A stretch of 64,000 bases of DNA from Rhizaria sp. SCN 62-66 (taxonomy: Eukaryota > Rhizaria, unplaced): assembly GCA_001724265.1 (NCBI GenBank), contig MEDY01000012.1:185427-249426 (forward strand). The letters are read 5' to 3'. The stretch's first letter is position 1. Each line of letters starts with the position of its first letter. Under the pieces are notes generated by a model that worked only from the letters and a program-made list of their open reading frames with translations, had not been told where the DNA came from and did no database searches. The translations under genes were made by a program, and so were the position numbers. Shown piece after piece: positions 43,785-54,110 of this stretch.

Positions 43785-44221
43785 ACACTACGACTCGACA
43801 AATACGTCTGCGATTCAGATCTGCTGGTTTAAGCGGGGCATTCTGTGAGCAACTTGTCGGTTGTATATAAAATATAGAGCTCGTGTAAATATACGTGTAC
43901 ATGTAAGGGTATGGGGGTTGATTTAGTTCTGATGTTGCCTTGATTGTTTTGTTCTTTAGTTTTCTTTTTTATTTCCTCCCTCTCTTTTAATTCTATTTTG
44001 GTTAAAATCAGTGTTGCGTGCGACACTTGTGAATAAACTGCTTGTTGCATGGCATTGATTAGAAAACCGGTGTACATGTATTTTTGTAACTTACAGCTAA
44101 AGAACTACGTAAACATATTTGCAAGCAAGCAGCAAATCATAAATATGGCATTTGTGTTACCACGATCAGAGTGGCCTGAAGAGAGTATGTGATATATGCT
44201 TGTGTTGTGTCAACATGTTGA
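43785..44221. other. Convergent intergenic region
   Basis: About 440 bp of AT-rich DNA between the EHD and PPR 3' ends; presumed 3' UTRs. Nothing else was seen. Confidence 0.4.
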
Positions 44222-46552
44222 TCACTTGCGCTTGAGCCTCACGGCGTACTCAAACACCCCTTCGAGGACCGACTTGCTGAACCACAGTTCCATCGCGCTC
44301 ACGACCTCGTCTGACACGGAGCTCTGCCCGGCCTCCTTGGCCAGCAGCGCCGTGCGCGCAAGCGCCTGCGCGTACAGGCGGCTCGACTTGGCGGCGTCTG
44401 CGCTGCGGCCCGTACCTGCGCTGGAGAAGAGCTGCATCTTGCTCTCGAGACTCATCGCGAAGGCCACAGCGGCTGAGGCGTGCGAGCTCGCGACCGCGGC
44501 CCGCACCGCGGGACTCGCCGCCGCGCCCGTCTGCAGCACAAAGAGGTAATCCGCGAAGGCTGACACGGCGTAGAACGGGTTGTTGGTGACCCACGCGCGC
44601 AGCTGCCGATCCGTGCGGGGGAGCTCGAACACACGCGCGCCGAACGCCACCGCGGCCTCAGCGGCGGCGGCCGCGTCGGCGGCGTGCCCGTTGCCGCCCT
44701 GTCGGGTCATCGAGGCCAGCAGCGCGGCCAGCGTCTGCAGCACGCGCTGCGCGGCGCGCGCGTCGGTCGTCTCGGCCGCAATGCTCGCGAGGTGTTTCAG
44801 AGCCGCAGCCGAGTCGCCGGCGCCCGCGTAGGCGCGCAGCGCGGCGACGTGCGTGTTCTGCGCGGGCTCCAGCTTCTGCTCGGTGAGCGCGCGCGTGAGC
44901 GTCGCGATGGCAAGGGTGAACTCCTTGCGGTCGATGTGCATGTTCATGAGGATGTTGATGGTGACGATGTCCTGCTGCACGCCCAGCGTCTGCATCGCCG
45001 TCGTGATCTCGTGCACGCGCTCAACGCTGCCGCCCGCGTGCAGCACCGACGCGATCATTGTGTTGAAGGACGATGTCGACGCATTACCCGCCGCGACCTG
45101 GGCATTGATCACCGCGGGCATGGCGTCGATGCGGCCTTCTTTCTTCATCAACTGCAGGATCGTGCTCAGCGTCGCCGAGTCCGGCGCCACGCCGCGGGAG
45201 ATCATGACGCGGTGCAGCGCCAGCGCCTTGTCGCGCTGCCCCGCCTGGTCGTACATCGTCATCAGCACGTTGTACAGCGGGGAGCTGTCCGCGACGCCGA
45301 CCTCGCCGCGCTGACACATACCCAGCAACTCGGCGGCCGAGTCGAGCGAGCCCGCCACGCAGAACAGCCGCATCGTGGCCGAGATCGTAAATGCGTCCAC
45401 AGGCACGCCGAAGGCCGCGTAGGCCGCGCGCATCGCGCTGCGGCCCGTCAAATGCGACGCAACCTCCTGAATCGGGGTTGGGCATTTAAAAAAAAAAAAA
45501 AGAGATGATCATAGTTAGAAAAGATGAGCGTTGAGAAGAAAATATTGAAAATCCAAGAAAGCAATGGTGTTAAAAATAACATAGTTACAATGGTGTGAAA
45601 ATGTAGAAGTTAAGCCACGTACGTGGTTGCTGCAGACCTCGATCGCGCGGCTCTCGACGACTTTCTCGACCTCCGCGATGAGCTTAGCGTATGCGGGCGC
45701 CGTGTCCTTAAATAGCACGTGCTGCAACGCGCGGCTCGTCGTCTCGGCCAGCGTCAGCCCGCAGAAGCCCTCGGGGAAGAAGCGCGGCGACGCCAGCAGC
45801 GCGGGGGTCTCGACGGTGTCAGCCAACGCGCCGAGGATCGAGTTAAGCGCCGAGGTGGGCAGCGCGTCTGTGAGCGAGGGCCAGTGCAGGAACAGGTACA
45901 CGGCCCAGCCGACGCGGCCCGAGGAGCGCGCGCACTGGATGAAGGCGGCGTACGTGAGCGGCGGCAGCGTGACACCGGCCGCCGAGAGCGAGAGGAATGA
46001 GTAGAAGATTTCCAGGTCCGTCGCGGTGTGCGTATCGAGCAGCTTCAGCAAGTCAATCGCGTTCAGCGCGACGTCGCGCGGGAAGAGTAGCAGCATGCGC
46101 TCGATGGCGACGGCGATGTTCTGGAAATCGCGGTCGGGGAGCGGGTGCGTCAGCCCTGACGGCGAGGGATACGGTGGCGCGAAGCCAGCGGCTGAGAGCG
46201 CGCGGCGGTACTGCGGGTAGGCGAAATTGCTGTCCCAAACGTCGGTCATGGCAAGGGGGGGCGTGGCGCTCGGTAAAGCGGCATAAGCAGCAGAGGACGT
46301 GGCGGTCGAGAAAGCGGCCGCAGCGGTTGTGTGAGTGACTGGCGCTCGCACCGCAGACACAGGCTGTGTTGTGGCAGCAGAAAGCGCGGGGAGCCGCTGC
46401 GAAGAGAAGGCACGGAGCTTGGGCGCAGTTAACGGGAGTGGCCGGCCAAAAACAGAGGAGAGAGACGACGCCACGTGGAGTGGGGCTGAGACAAGGCTCT
46501 TGGACCGCAGCAACGACGCCAGAGGCCGAGTCAGACGGTTAATCTGACTCAT
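44222..46552 (-). CDS. Pentatricopeptide-repeat (PPR) protein, probably mitochondrial
   Basis: Exons 46552-45623 and 45466-44222 join in phase 0 (donor GTACGT) to about 724 aa ending in TGA. The first 100 residues are Ser/Ala/Arg/Leu-rich with almost no acids, which fits a mitochondrial targeting sequence. Helical repeats follow. The clearest PPR-like units are in the second exon: PLYNVLMTMYDQAGQRDKAL, VAPDSATLSTILQLMKKEGR, TSSFNTMIASVLHAGGSVER and IVTINILMNMHIDRKEF. These bind organellar RNA in known PPR proteins. The C-terminal third is Ala-rich and helical without clear repeats. The specific target cannot be inferred. The frame is also open to a Met just upstream, but MSQINRLTRPLASLL gives a better presequence. 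Confidence 0.8.
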
Positions 46553-47456
46553 ATGGGATCTAATAAAGCAAAACAGCATAATACATAGATTTTTATCAGC
46601 TTATAGTCATCACATTGCTATTCAGCGGATGTAGAGAGCGTAGCATGATGGCTAAATTGAGCTTGCGGATCGTTGATGATAAGCAATCGGCCGTGGACCG
46701 AAAAACGTGCGATTGGAGACAGCAGTTAGCAACCAACTATCAATTATGAAGTGATAATGCTATAAGAGAGGATCATATGTTGTCAAAGAGCTTGGAATAC
46801 AAATATTTGTTTGTTTTTATTTTATATCTAATACATAAACTGGTCGTAGCTTGGTAACTAAGCAGTGAATACCCTTCTCTTGCGAAATCGTATTCTTGAC
46901 TCTCAGACGATGCGCAACAAAGCTGGCTGCAAACGAATCTCGGTCGCGCCCACAGAGGATCGGACGTCTGCAAACTTAGTTCAAGCAAAAGCGTTAGCCC
47001 CTGCTCGCGACGATGATCTCATAGACCGATGACTGAAGCGCACTGCTCCTGCAACGACACTGCTTGCCATTGATTGTTCTCAACAACAACAGCGTGCTAC
47101 TTCCAACAAAACGTACATAAATATACTGATATTAATTTCTTCTTGTTATGATTAATACAAATAGAACGCGTAGGACAACGCTATAATACTGGTTTTGTTG
47201 CCCTAAACCACGCACACTCCGTCACAGCGTGACGGATGATGGTGACTTAAGGCGATTGTTGTGTTTAGTTTTTGTGGCGTTTTTGGCGTACTCCTACATG
47301 TCTTTGCTATTCTCAATATTATCACTCATAATATTATTACATATGGACTCTAAAATAACACTCTACTACAGCTAATATGACTACAACAACAAACTACACG
47401 CTTCAAGCCGAGGCCTCGGCTTCGCAGCGCACGCGCTTCGCGACGACGACGCCCCC
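46553..47456. other. Intergenic region
   Basis: About 900 bp between the PPR start and the PP2A 3' end. A GC-moderate patch at 46860-47040 has an open frame of about 70 codons on the minus strand, but no homology or start context supports it. It may be the promoter or a leader exon of the PPR gene. No snRNA or tRNA signature was found. Confidence 0.4.
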
Positions 47457-49148
47457 TTAGAGGAAGTAGTCGGGCGTGCGGCGCGAGACGTGGGGCTCGC
47501 CGCGGCGCGGGGCGGGGTCGAACTGGAGGAACGTGTACTCGAGGTGCTCGTCGATCTCCATGATCGCAGCCTACAAAACAAACAGCAAGAAAACAAAAAT
47601 AGAATTGAAACAATGAGATGCGAAAGAGAAGACAAGGGCATGGTTTCAGTAGATATTTTCAGAGTATAGTGAGTAATATAAAGTCCGGGCTGCTGTGAAG
47701 TGAGATTGAGACAAGACATACCTGGTTGCCGCAGCGGTAGCAGTAGTTAGGTGCGGAGAAGATAGTGACGACGTTCTTCTCGTGGCACCAGTTGTAGCCG
47801 TCCATGACGAGCTGGTGCGCGCGCGCAATTAGGGTCAAGCCGTTGGTGTGGTTGAACTGCTCCGACACGTCCTGGCCGAACGTGTAGCCGGCACCGCGCG
47901 GGGAGATGCCGTAAGAGCAGCGGTCGTCGGGGTCGGACCACAGGAGGTCGCACATGGGGCCTTCGTGGGGAACCTCCTGTGCGCGCAGACGCAAAAAGGG
48001 AAAAACCAAGAAAAGAAACAAATGGTGAGATATGTCATCAAGATGTGCGTCTCGTAGAATAATGTGGTGAATAGAAAGCCGTGTTGTCAAGATAGCAGGG
48101 GAAGAATCCGTACCTGAACGCGGTTGAGGTCCATGATGTGGTTGAGCGAGTCGATCGAGGGACTGAGGCCACCGTGGAGGCAGAAGATCTGCTTCTCGAT
48201 GAGCGCCGTGAGCGGGAGGTAGTCGAACAGGTCCGTGAAGTGCTTCCACACGTTGGCCGAGCCATACTTGCGCAGGCACTCGTCGTAGAAGCCGTAGACC
48301 TGGGTGATCTGGCGCGACTCGTGGTTGCCGCGCGTGATCGTCACGCGCTCGCGGTAGCGCACCTTAAGCGCGAACAGCAGCGATACGGTCTCGACGGAAT
48401 AGTAGCCACGGTCGACGTAGTCACCCATGAAGAGGTAGTTGGTCTCCGGGGGCTTGCCGCCGATGCGGAAGAGCTCGACGAGGTCGTGGAACTGGCCGTG
48501 CACGTCGCCGCACACGGTCACGGGGCAGCGCACCTCCTGCACGTTCTGCTCCTCGGAGAGGACCTCACGTGCCTGTAAAGAGGGAAAAGTTGCCGCATCA
48601 GCGTATGAGTTGCGTGGTAGGCGCAGGGAGGGAGAGAGGGAAGGGCAAGGTGGGGGCGCGAGTCGGGTAACCGCGAAGGGCGGACGAGGGGAGGTTGGGG
48701 ACGAGGAAAAAGACGGAATAGCGGGGATATGAGTTTGTGAAATGGGTAAACAATAAGGCGATAAGATAGGATTTAGAGCTCTGATTGCTCGTGGTGCCGC
48801 TTGGGAAGCAGGAGGAGCGGCGGCAGACAGGAGTCGCGCGTCGACTTCAAATTGTCTACGCGGTGAATCAAGCGCGGAATAGCATGCAAAACCACAACAT
48901 CATAGCAATGACGCATATGCGACAGATAGATACACTCGTAGCATACCAACCCATTCAATTGTGGGCGTATTTGACGACGACATGGACACCAACAAACCCT
49001 GGAAAGTGCCGCGCTGAGCGGCCGATAGATAGAGAGAACGTACCTTGACACAGAGCTCCTGGACCTCGGCTTCAGTGAGATATTCGCACCGCATGAGGCG
49101 CTCAATCCACTTGTCAATCTTGCCGACGTCTTGAAACTTCTTGTCCAT
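47457..49148 (-). CDS. PPP2CA: Serine/threonine phosphatase PP2A catalytic subunit
   Basis: Exons 49148-49044, 48572-48114, 47976-47722 and 47570-47457 close in phase to 310 aa, the usual length, ending in TAA. Metallophosphatase motifs are all present: [49 protein letters not shown] and [13 protein letters not shown]. The C-terminus RRTPDYFL is the PP2A methylation and regulatory tail, which separates it from PP4 and PP6. Very strongly conserved. Head to head with CWC25, 480 bp apart. Confidence 0.98.
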
Positions 49149-49628
49149 TGTTAACAATGTCCACCGTTCCAGAAGGCGTTGACTCGGGGTTCAAAAGACC
49201 ACTTTTCCCCCAAACCCCAAGTCACCCCAAGCCAGAGAGAGCACAGACCGAGCCTGCTCACGGTCAGCGACCTAACCTCGGGCACCCGTTGGACCGACCG
49301 AAGCGACTGAGACGATTAAAAGAGTTATTCGTCTTGTTATGGTTTGGCCGTCAAATTGAAAACGGGTACTGAATTCGAAAATCAATTTAGCGTCTTATGC
49401 AATATTCGTTTTTGAATTATTTTACAGAACTCGTTATCCCTTGCAACTCGCACCTTACATCTGACTCACCACACACTGCCTCCCTCTCCATCTCTACCTT
49501 TGTGCTCTCTCTAGCTCCACGGTTCGCCCCTTAGCACTTGTACCACCCCTGCTAACCAAACCACACCCTCACACAACCCCCGCTTCAGCCGCGCCCTTCC
49601 GCGCCGCTGCTTCCCCCGCGCCCGCAGC
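49149..49628. other. Divergent promoter region PP2A/CWC25
   Basis: A 480-bp interval between two start codons on opposite strands, holding both promoters. No introns or motifs were assigned. Confidence 0.5.
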
Positions 49629-51557
49629 ATGGCCATGGGTCAGAAGAAGGGCGGCATCGCCTTTCTGAGCAAGAAGTCCTGGGCGACTGGCAACTACGCC
49701 AACATCAAGAAGGTGCAGGACGCCGAGGAGGCCGAGCGCCGCGAGCTGGCCAAGGCGGACGAGCTGCGCGCCGAGATCGCCAAGGAGCGCGAGCTGGAGC
49801 GTCTGCGCCAGCTGCAAGCTGACGCGGGGCTTGTCACCGCTAAGTCCACGCGCCTCGACTGGATGTACCAGGGCACGCCCATGGGGCCCTCGGACGAGGA
49901 CTACCTGACCGGCAAGGCCGTGAAGAAGTTTGCCTCCACGGCTGGCAAGGGCGCCGGGGCACTGTCGGCCGCCACCGCGGGGTCCTTCGCGGCACCGGGG
50001 GGGGCAGGGACGGAAGCTAAGCCGCCGCCGCCGAGGATAACCTCCAGGGGTTGCGGCGCTGGCGTCGGGCTCGTGAACCTGCTCGGACAGCAGGCGTCGT
50101 CGGTCCCCCCGCAAAACACCGCCGCGAACGCCAATAGCAATAACAATAGCAATGGTGCGCCGTCGCTCTCGCAGTCGGTGCAAGCTGCACGGTCTAGTGC
50201 GCTGAGCGAGGCGCAGTCGCACATCCTGTCCCACGCCGACCCACTCAAGGCGGTCGAGGATGAGCGCCAGCGCCGCATGGAGGCCATTCTCAGCGACCCG
50301 GTCAAAATGGCCAAAATCCGCGAAAACGCGCTCGCGCTCGCCGCGCAACAGCTGCAGCTGCAACAAGGGGTGCTCGCGCCGAGCTCTGGCTCTGTGGGCA
50401 CCGGTGTCGCGGCTGTGGGCTCCAGTAGCAACGCTGGTGACCGTGAGCGCGACCGTGAGCATCCTCGCAGCGACAAGATGGACAAAAAGGACAAGAAAGA
50501 GAAAAAAGACAAGCGTCACAGCCGCCGCAGCAGCAGCTACAGTCGAAGCCGCAGCCGCAGTCCTCGTCGTGACCGCGACCGTGAGCGCGACCGCGACCGC
50601 GAGCGTGAGCGTAGTGATCGTGAGCGCAAATACAGCCGCAGTCGTAGTCCTCGTCGCAGTGACCGGAGTGACCGTGACCGTAATGACCGTGAGCGCGGTG
50701 ACCGTGACCGTGACCGTGAGCGCGGCAGCAGCGCCCGCGACCGCAGCCGTGAGCGTGACCGTGGTTATGACGAGCGTGACCGTGAGCGCCATGACCGTGA
50801 GCGCGACAGCCACAGACGCACCCACCGCGACCGCAGCCGCAGCCGTGACCGTGAGCAGCGTGACCGTGAGCAACGCGACCGTGAGCGCGACTATAGCCGT
50901 GACCGCGACCGTGACCGTGACCGCAGTCGCCGCAGCCGCAGCACCAGTCGTGACCGTGAGCGCCGCTATGACCGTGAGCGCTCTGACCGTGACGACCGGG
51001 ACCGGGACCGTCATGATGCCAGCAACATTCAGTCCCAGCAGCAGCAGCCGCGCTCGCAGTCACGCTGGGGCACTGTACCTGCTCAGAACACTCACTCTAG
51101 CGCTGCTTCCTCGCACGGACAAGCGCGCTCGCAGCCTCAGCAGACACAGCAACATCGCCCTTTTTCGCACACGCATGTGCAATCCTCTCAGAGTTACAAG
51201 CGTTCTGGCTCTGGCTCCGGCCCGGTCTCCGCGCTGTCTGCAGCTGAGCGCGCAGCCCGCCTGGCGGCCATGGCCGAGGCAGGCGTTGTCCATGACAGCG
51301 CCATGCGCGCGCGCCGGACCGTGGCCGAGGCTGAGAGCGCCGAAGAGCACGACCGGTTCGTCCGCGAGCGCGCGCTCGTCGACGTCAACAGCAAGGGCGA
51401 CACCGCAGGCACCAGCACCGCGACCGCAGCTACAGCAACAGCAGCGGGCAGTGGCAGCGGGGAGGCGGTGCTGGTGGAGGCGACGCCACAGTTCGTGCTT
51501 CAGATGCGCAAGGAGGTCATGTTCGGCAGCATTGACAACAACAAGGACAAGCAGTGA
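49629..51557 (+). CDS. CWC25: Pre-mRNA splicing factor CWC25-like
   Basis: Single frame of 642 aa ending in TGA. The N-terminus has KKSW, a charged helix (RAEIAKERELERLRQL) and the family hallmark RLDWMYQG followed by DEDYLTGKAVKKF. Near residue 200, DPLKAVEDERQRRMEAILSD and PVKMAKI match the second conserved block. CWC25 binds the spliceosome after Prp2 and promotes the first transesterification step. The rest is an exceptional RD/RE/RS-rich region (DNA about 50440-51010), many times longer than the basic tail in yeast. The C-terminus is Ala/Gly-rich. Translation may start at the second Met (49635), which gives MGQKKGG, closer to the family N-terminus. Confidence 0.85.
   Translation: MAMGQKKGGIAFLSKKSWATGNYANIKKVQDAEEAERRELAKADELRAEIAKERELERLRQLQADAGLVTAKSTRLDWMYQGTPMGPSDEDYLTGKAVKKFASTAGKGAGALSAATAGSFAAPGGAGTEAKPPPPRITSRGCGAGVGLVNLLGQQASSVPPQNTAANANSNNNSNGAPSLSQSVQAARSSALSEAQSHILSHADPLKAVEDERQRRMEAILSDPVKMAKIRENALALAAQQLQLQQGVLAPSSGSVGTGVAAVGSSSNAGDRERDREHPRSDKMDKKDKKEKKDKRHSRRSSSYSRSRSRSPRRDRDRERDRDRERERSDRERKYSRSRSPRRSDRSDRDRNDRERGDRDRDRERGSSARDRSRERDRGYDERDRERHDRERDSHRRTHRDRSRSRDREQRDREQRDRERDYSRDRDRDRDRSRRSRSTSRDRERRYDRERSDRDDRDRDRHDASNIQSQQQQPRSQSRWGTVPAQNTHSSAASSHGQARSQPQQTQQHRPFSHTHVQSSQSYKRSGSGSGPVSALSAAERAARLAAMAEAGVVHDSAMRARRTVAEAESAEEHDRFVRERALVDVNSKGDTAGTSTATAATATAAGSGSGEAVLVEATPQFVLQMRKEVMFGSIDNNKDKQ
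50440..51010. repeat. Degenerate coding repeat for RD/RE/RS dipeptides
   Basis: GACCGTGAGCGC-type hexamers alternate in frame to encode Arg-Asp/Arg-Glu/Arg-Ser dipeptides in the CWC25-like protein. The repeat also creates a long open frame on the opposite strand (49569-51014) that should not be annotated as a gene. Confidence 0.85.
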
Positions 51558-51933
51558 TATATTGCATTGTTCTATCTTTACAAAGTTTACCTATAATCTA
51601 ATCGCTTAAATCGAAACGAACGATACTCAAATACAAAGATACATTCACTCATTGAAACTTCAGATTAAGAAACATAGACTTTGTATCAAATGTGTTTGCT
51701 TGGACGCCTGCTCTGTGACCACAAAACATCAACAGCAACAAACACGTGTTTATAAAAGGCTCATTGGCCTAGGTTACTTTTCTCAGGGGCCTATTGGAAT
51801 ACATCACGTTTAACTGGCCATCACAGCGCCAAATACTAACTATAACACTATATAACGAACGAGAGTTACGCACAACCCGTCACTTGCGTTGAGAGCATTC
51901 CCCCCTAAGACTATCTGCCTGCCGACAGCGGCT
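51558..51933. other. Convergent intergenic region
   Basis: About 375 bp of AT-rich DNA between the CWC25 and ELP3 3' ends; presumed 3' UTRs only. Confidence 0.4.
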
Positions 51934-53878
51934 TCACAGCCACTTAGACATGTAGGGGCCGTCGAGCTCGTAGCCCATCTTGCGGTAGTAGTGGCGCGTG
52001 CCGACGCCGGCGATGATGGCGAGTTTCTCGCTGCCGTGCTCGTCGCGCGCGATGCGCTCTGCCTCTTCCAGCAGCAGCATGCCGAAGCCCTGGTGCTGGA
52101 ACTTGGTCGGATCGCGCGCGTTGACCGGTACCGCGGAGCCGTAGACGTGGAGCTCGCGGATCAGGCTCGAGGGCTGGCCCACCAGCTCGGGTCGCGTCGT
52201 CTCAGCAGAGCACTGGCGCAGGCGAAGCAGCCCGATCAGGATGTCCTGCTTCGGGTCCTCGTACGCGAGGAACGTCTCCCAGCCTATGAAATTATCAATA
52301 ACAAGAATAACAAGATAAGAGAATGAGTGAGAGAATGAAAGAGCGATTAAATGTTTGATCAGCATCACAGATTAAGCATCAAATAAGATAAGACTATGTC
52401 AACATCTGCGCAGATGTAGTCACGTACCTCCGTTTGCAGTATAGTCGCGGCGCACGAGCTCGACCTGCCCCGGGATGATCTCCTCGTGGATCTGCTTGAT
52501 GCCAACCTCGCGCGTGCGCACGTCACGACAATGCAGCCCCAGGTCCTTCATGCGCCGGTGCGCCAGGTCGCGCAGGTTGCCGTGGCCGACGCCCGACGTC
52601 ACCAGCGGCATGGGGATGTCGCGCTGGATGCGGTAGATGCGCGTCCACGGCGGGACAAGCGCGAGGATGCGCGCGACAACGTCGACGAGCGTGTCGGGTG
52701 GGTAATTGTGGTAGCGGCCCGTCTTGTACAGCTCGTAGAGGCCCGTGCCGCGAATGACCAGCGTCGGGTACAGCTTGAGCCCGTCGGTGCGGAAGTCAGG
52801 GTTCGCAAAAAACTCTCGGAACTGCTCCAAGTCGCGCTCCATGCCCATGTTGGGCAGGTCCGGCATCATGTGCGCGATGATCTTGAAGCCCGCGTCCTTG
52901 GCCATCTTGAAGCTCTCGGTGACTGCGCGCACCGTATGGCCGCGGTTGGTGTCGCGCGCGACGTCCTCGTGGACGGACTGGACGCCAACCTCGAGCCGCG
53001 TGCAGCCGTAGTGGAGCATCTCGTGGATGTGGCGCCGCTGGCAATAGTCTGGGCGCGTCTCGATCGTGAGACCGATGCACCGCGTGCGCGACTGCTCGCA
53101 GAAGCGGATTGCCTCGGCCACGGAGCGCGAGCGGTGGCCCGACAGCGCGTCGTGCAGGTTGCGGATGAAGTAGTCGCGGTAATCCTCGGCCAGCGACATG
53201 AAGGTGCCGCCCATGACGATGTACTCGACCTTGTCTGTGGGGTGGCCCAGCCGCTGCAGCTGCTCTACGCGCCCGCGCGCCTGCTTGTACGGGTCGTAGC
53301 GGGCGCGGATGGCGCGCATCGAGGTCGGCTCGTAGCCCGTGTAGGACTGCGTCGAGTACTCGAAGTCCGAGTCGGGCCCGCCAGGACAGTAGACGCAGAT
53401 GTTGCCCGTCATGGCGATGTGCGGGCAGCGGTGCGGCTTGGACATGACGGCCACGACGGCGACGCCAGAGGCGGAGCGGATCGGTTTGGCCATGAAGATG
53501 TCGCGCAAGACGGTCTTGTACTTGACGGGAATCGCGGCGATGACTTCGACGAGCTTGGGCGTCTGCGAGCCGTGCTTGGTGGCGATGCGGGTGCGCAGCG
53601 CGTTGGGGTTGATCGGCTTGCCGGCTTCGTAGAGCTGGATGGCCGTCGAGATGATCTCAGAGATTGTGCGCACATGGTCCAGGGCCTGGTCCTCGGCCGT
53701 CTTCGGGGCGATATAAAAGTACAAAGCGAGAAAGTGGTGAGCTGCACTGTGTTGAAGAGAACGAGCAAGCAAGATGGAAGCCGAGTGCAAGTGGGGCTGA
53801 AAGCGAAAGCATATAACGAGGGAGGCGTACCTTCTTACGACCGTGGCGCTGAACAACAATATCCTCTTCGTCGTCCAT
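51934..53878 (-). CDS. ELP3: Elongator catalytic subunit ELP3 (tRNA U34 carboxymethylation)
   Basis: Exons 53878-53831, 53700-52428 and 52283-51934 join in phase to 556 aa and end in TGA. The radical-SAM domain carries the 4Fe-4S cysteines in [51 protein letters not shown] and [13 protein letters not shown] follow in family order. The acetyltransferase domain is in the last exon, with [18 protein letters not shown] and ending in [13 protein letters not shown]. Elongator adds carboxymethyl groups to wobble uridines. The junction splits the Gly codon of NGG|WETF. Head to head with the CASTOR/POLLUX-type channel gene. Confidence 0.97.
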
Positions 53879-54110
53879 AACGTCAAACGTTCACCAAAGC
53901 TTATTATGACGATCGGAAGTGTGTCAATATTGTCGCGCAAGATCGCCGTCTCATCTCTGCAACAGCGCCGGTGTGGGGTCGAAAAAATCTGCGAGCAGCA
54001 TGCGTGATTTAAAGCACCGCGCATTGAGGCTCGTTTTTGTGTGAGCCATTGGCTTTTCTTCGGATATAAAAGGTAGAACGGCAATCAGCACGTTTGGTTC
54101 TCTGCAGGGA
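53879..54110. promoter_or_regulatory. Short divergent promoter ELP3 / CASTOR-POLLUX-type channel
   Basis: Only 232 bp separate the ELP3 ATG from the proposed channel ATG at 54111. A good TATA box (ATATAAAAGG) at 54064-54073 points rightward, about 38 bp before that ATG. No equally good element faces ELP3. This is among the clearest core promoters in the window. Confidence 0.6.

Noticed and set aside
46773-46988. A 71-codon minus-strand frame upstream of the PPR gene
   Set aside because: No homology, no coding composition, and it lies where the promoter or leader of the PPR gene is expected.
49569-51014. A 481-codon open frame on the minus strand opposite CWC25
   Set aside because: It is the mirror of the RD/RE repeat and translates to Val/Thr/Ala repeats. 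The plus-strand frame has the conserved RLDWMYQG motif.
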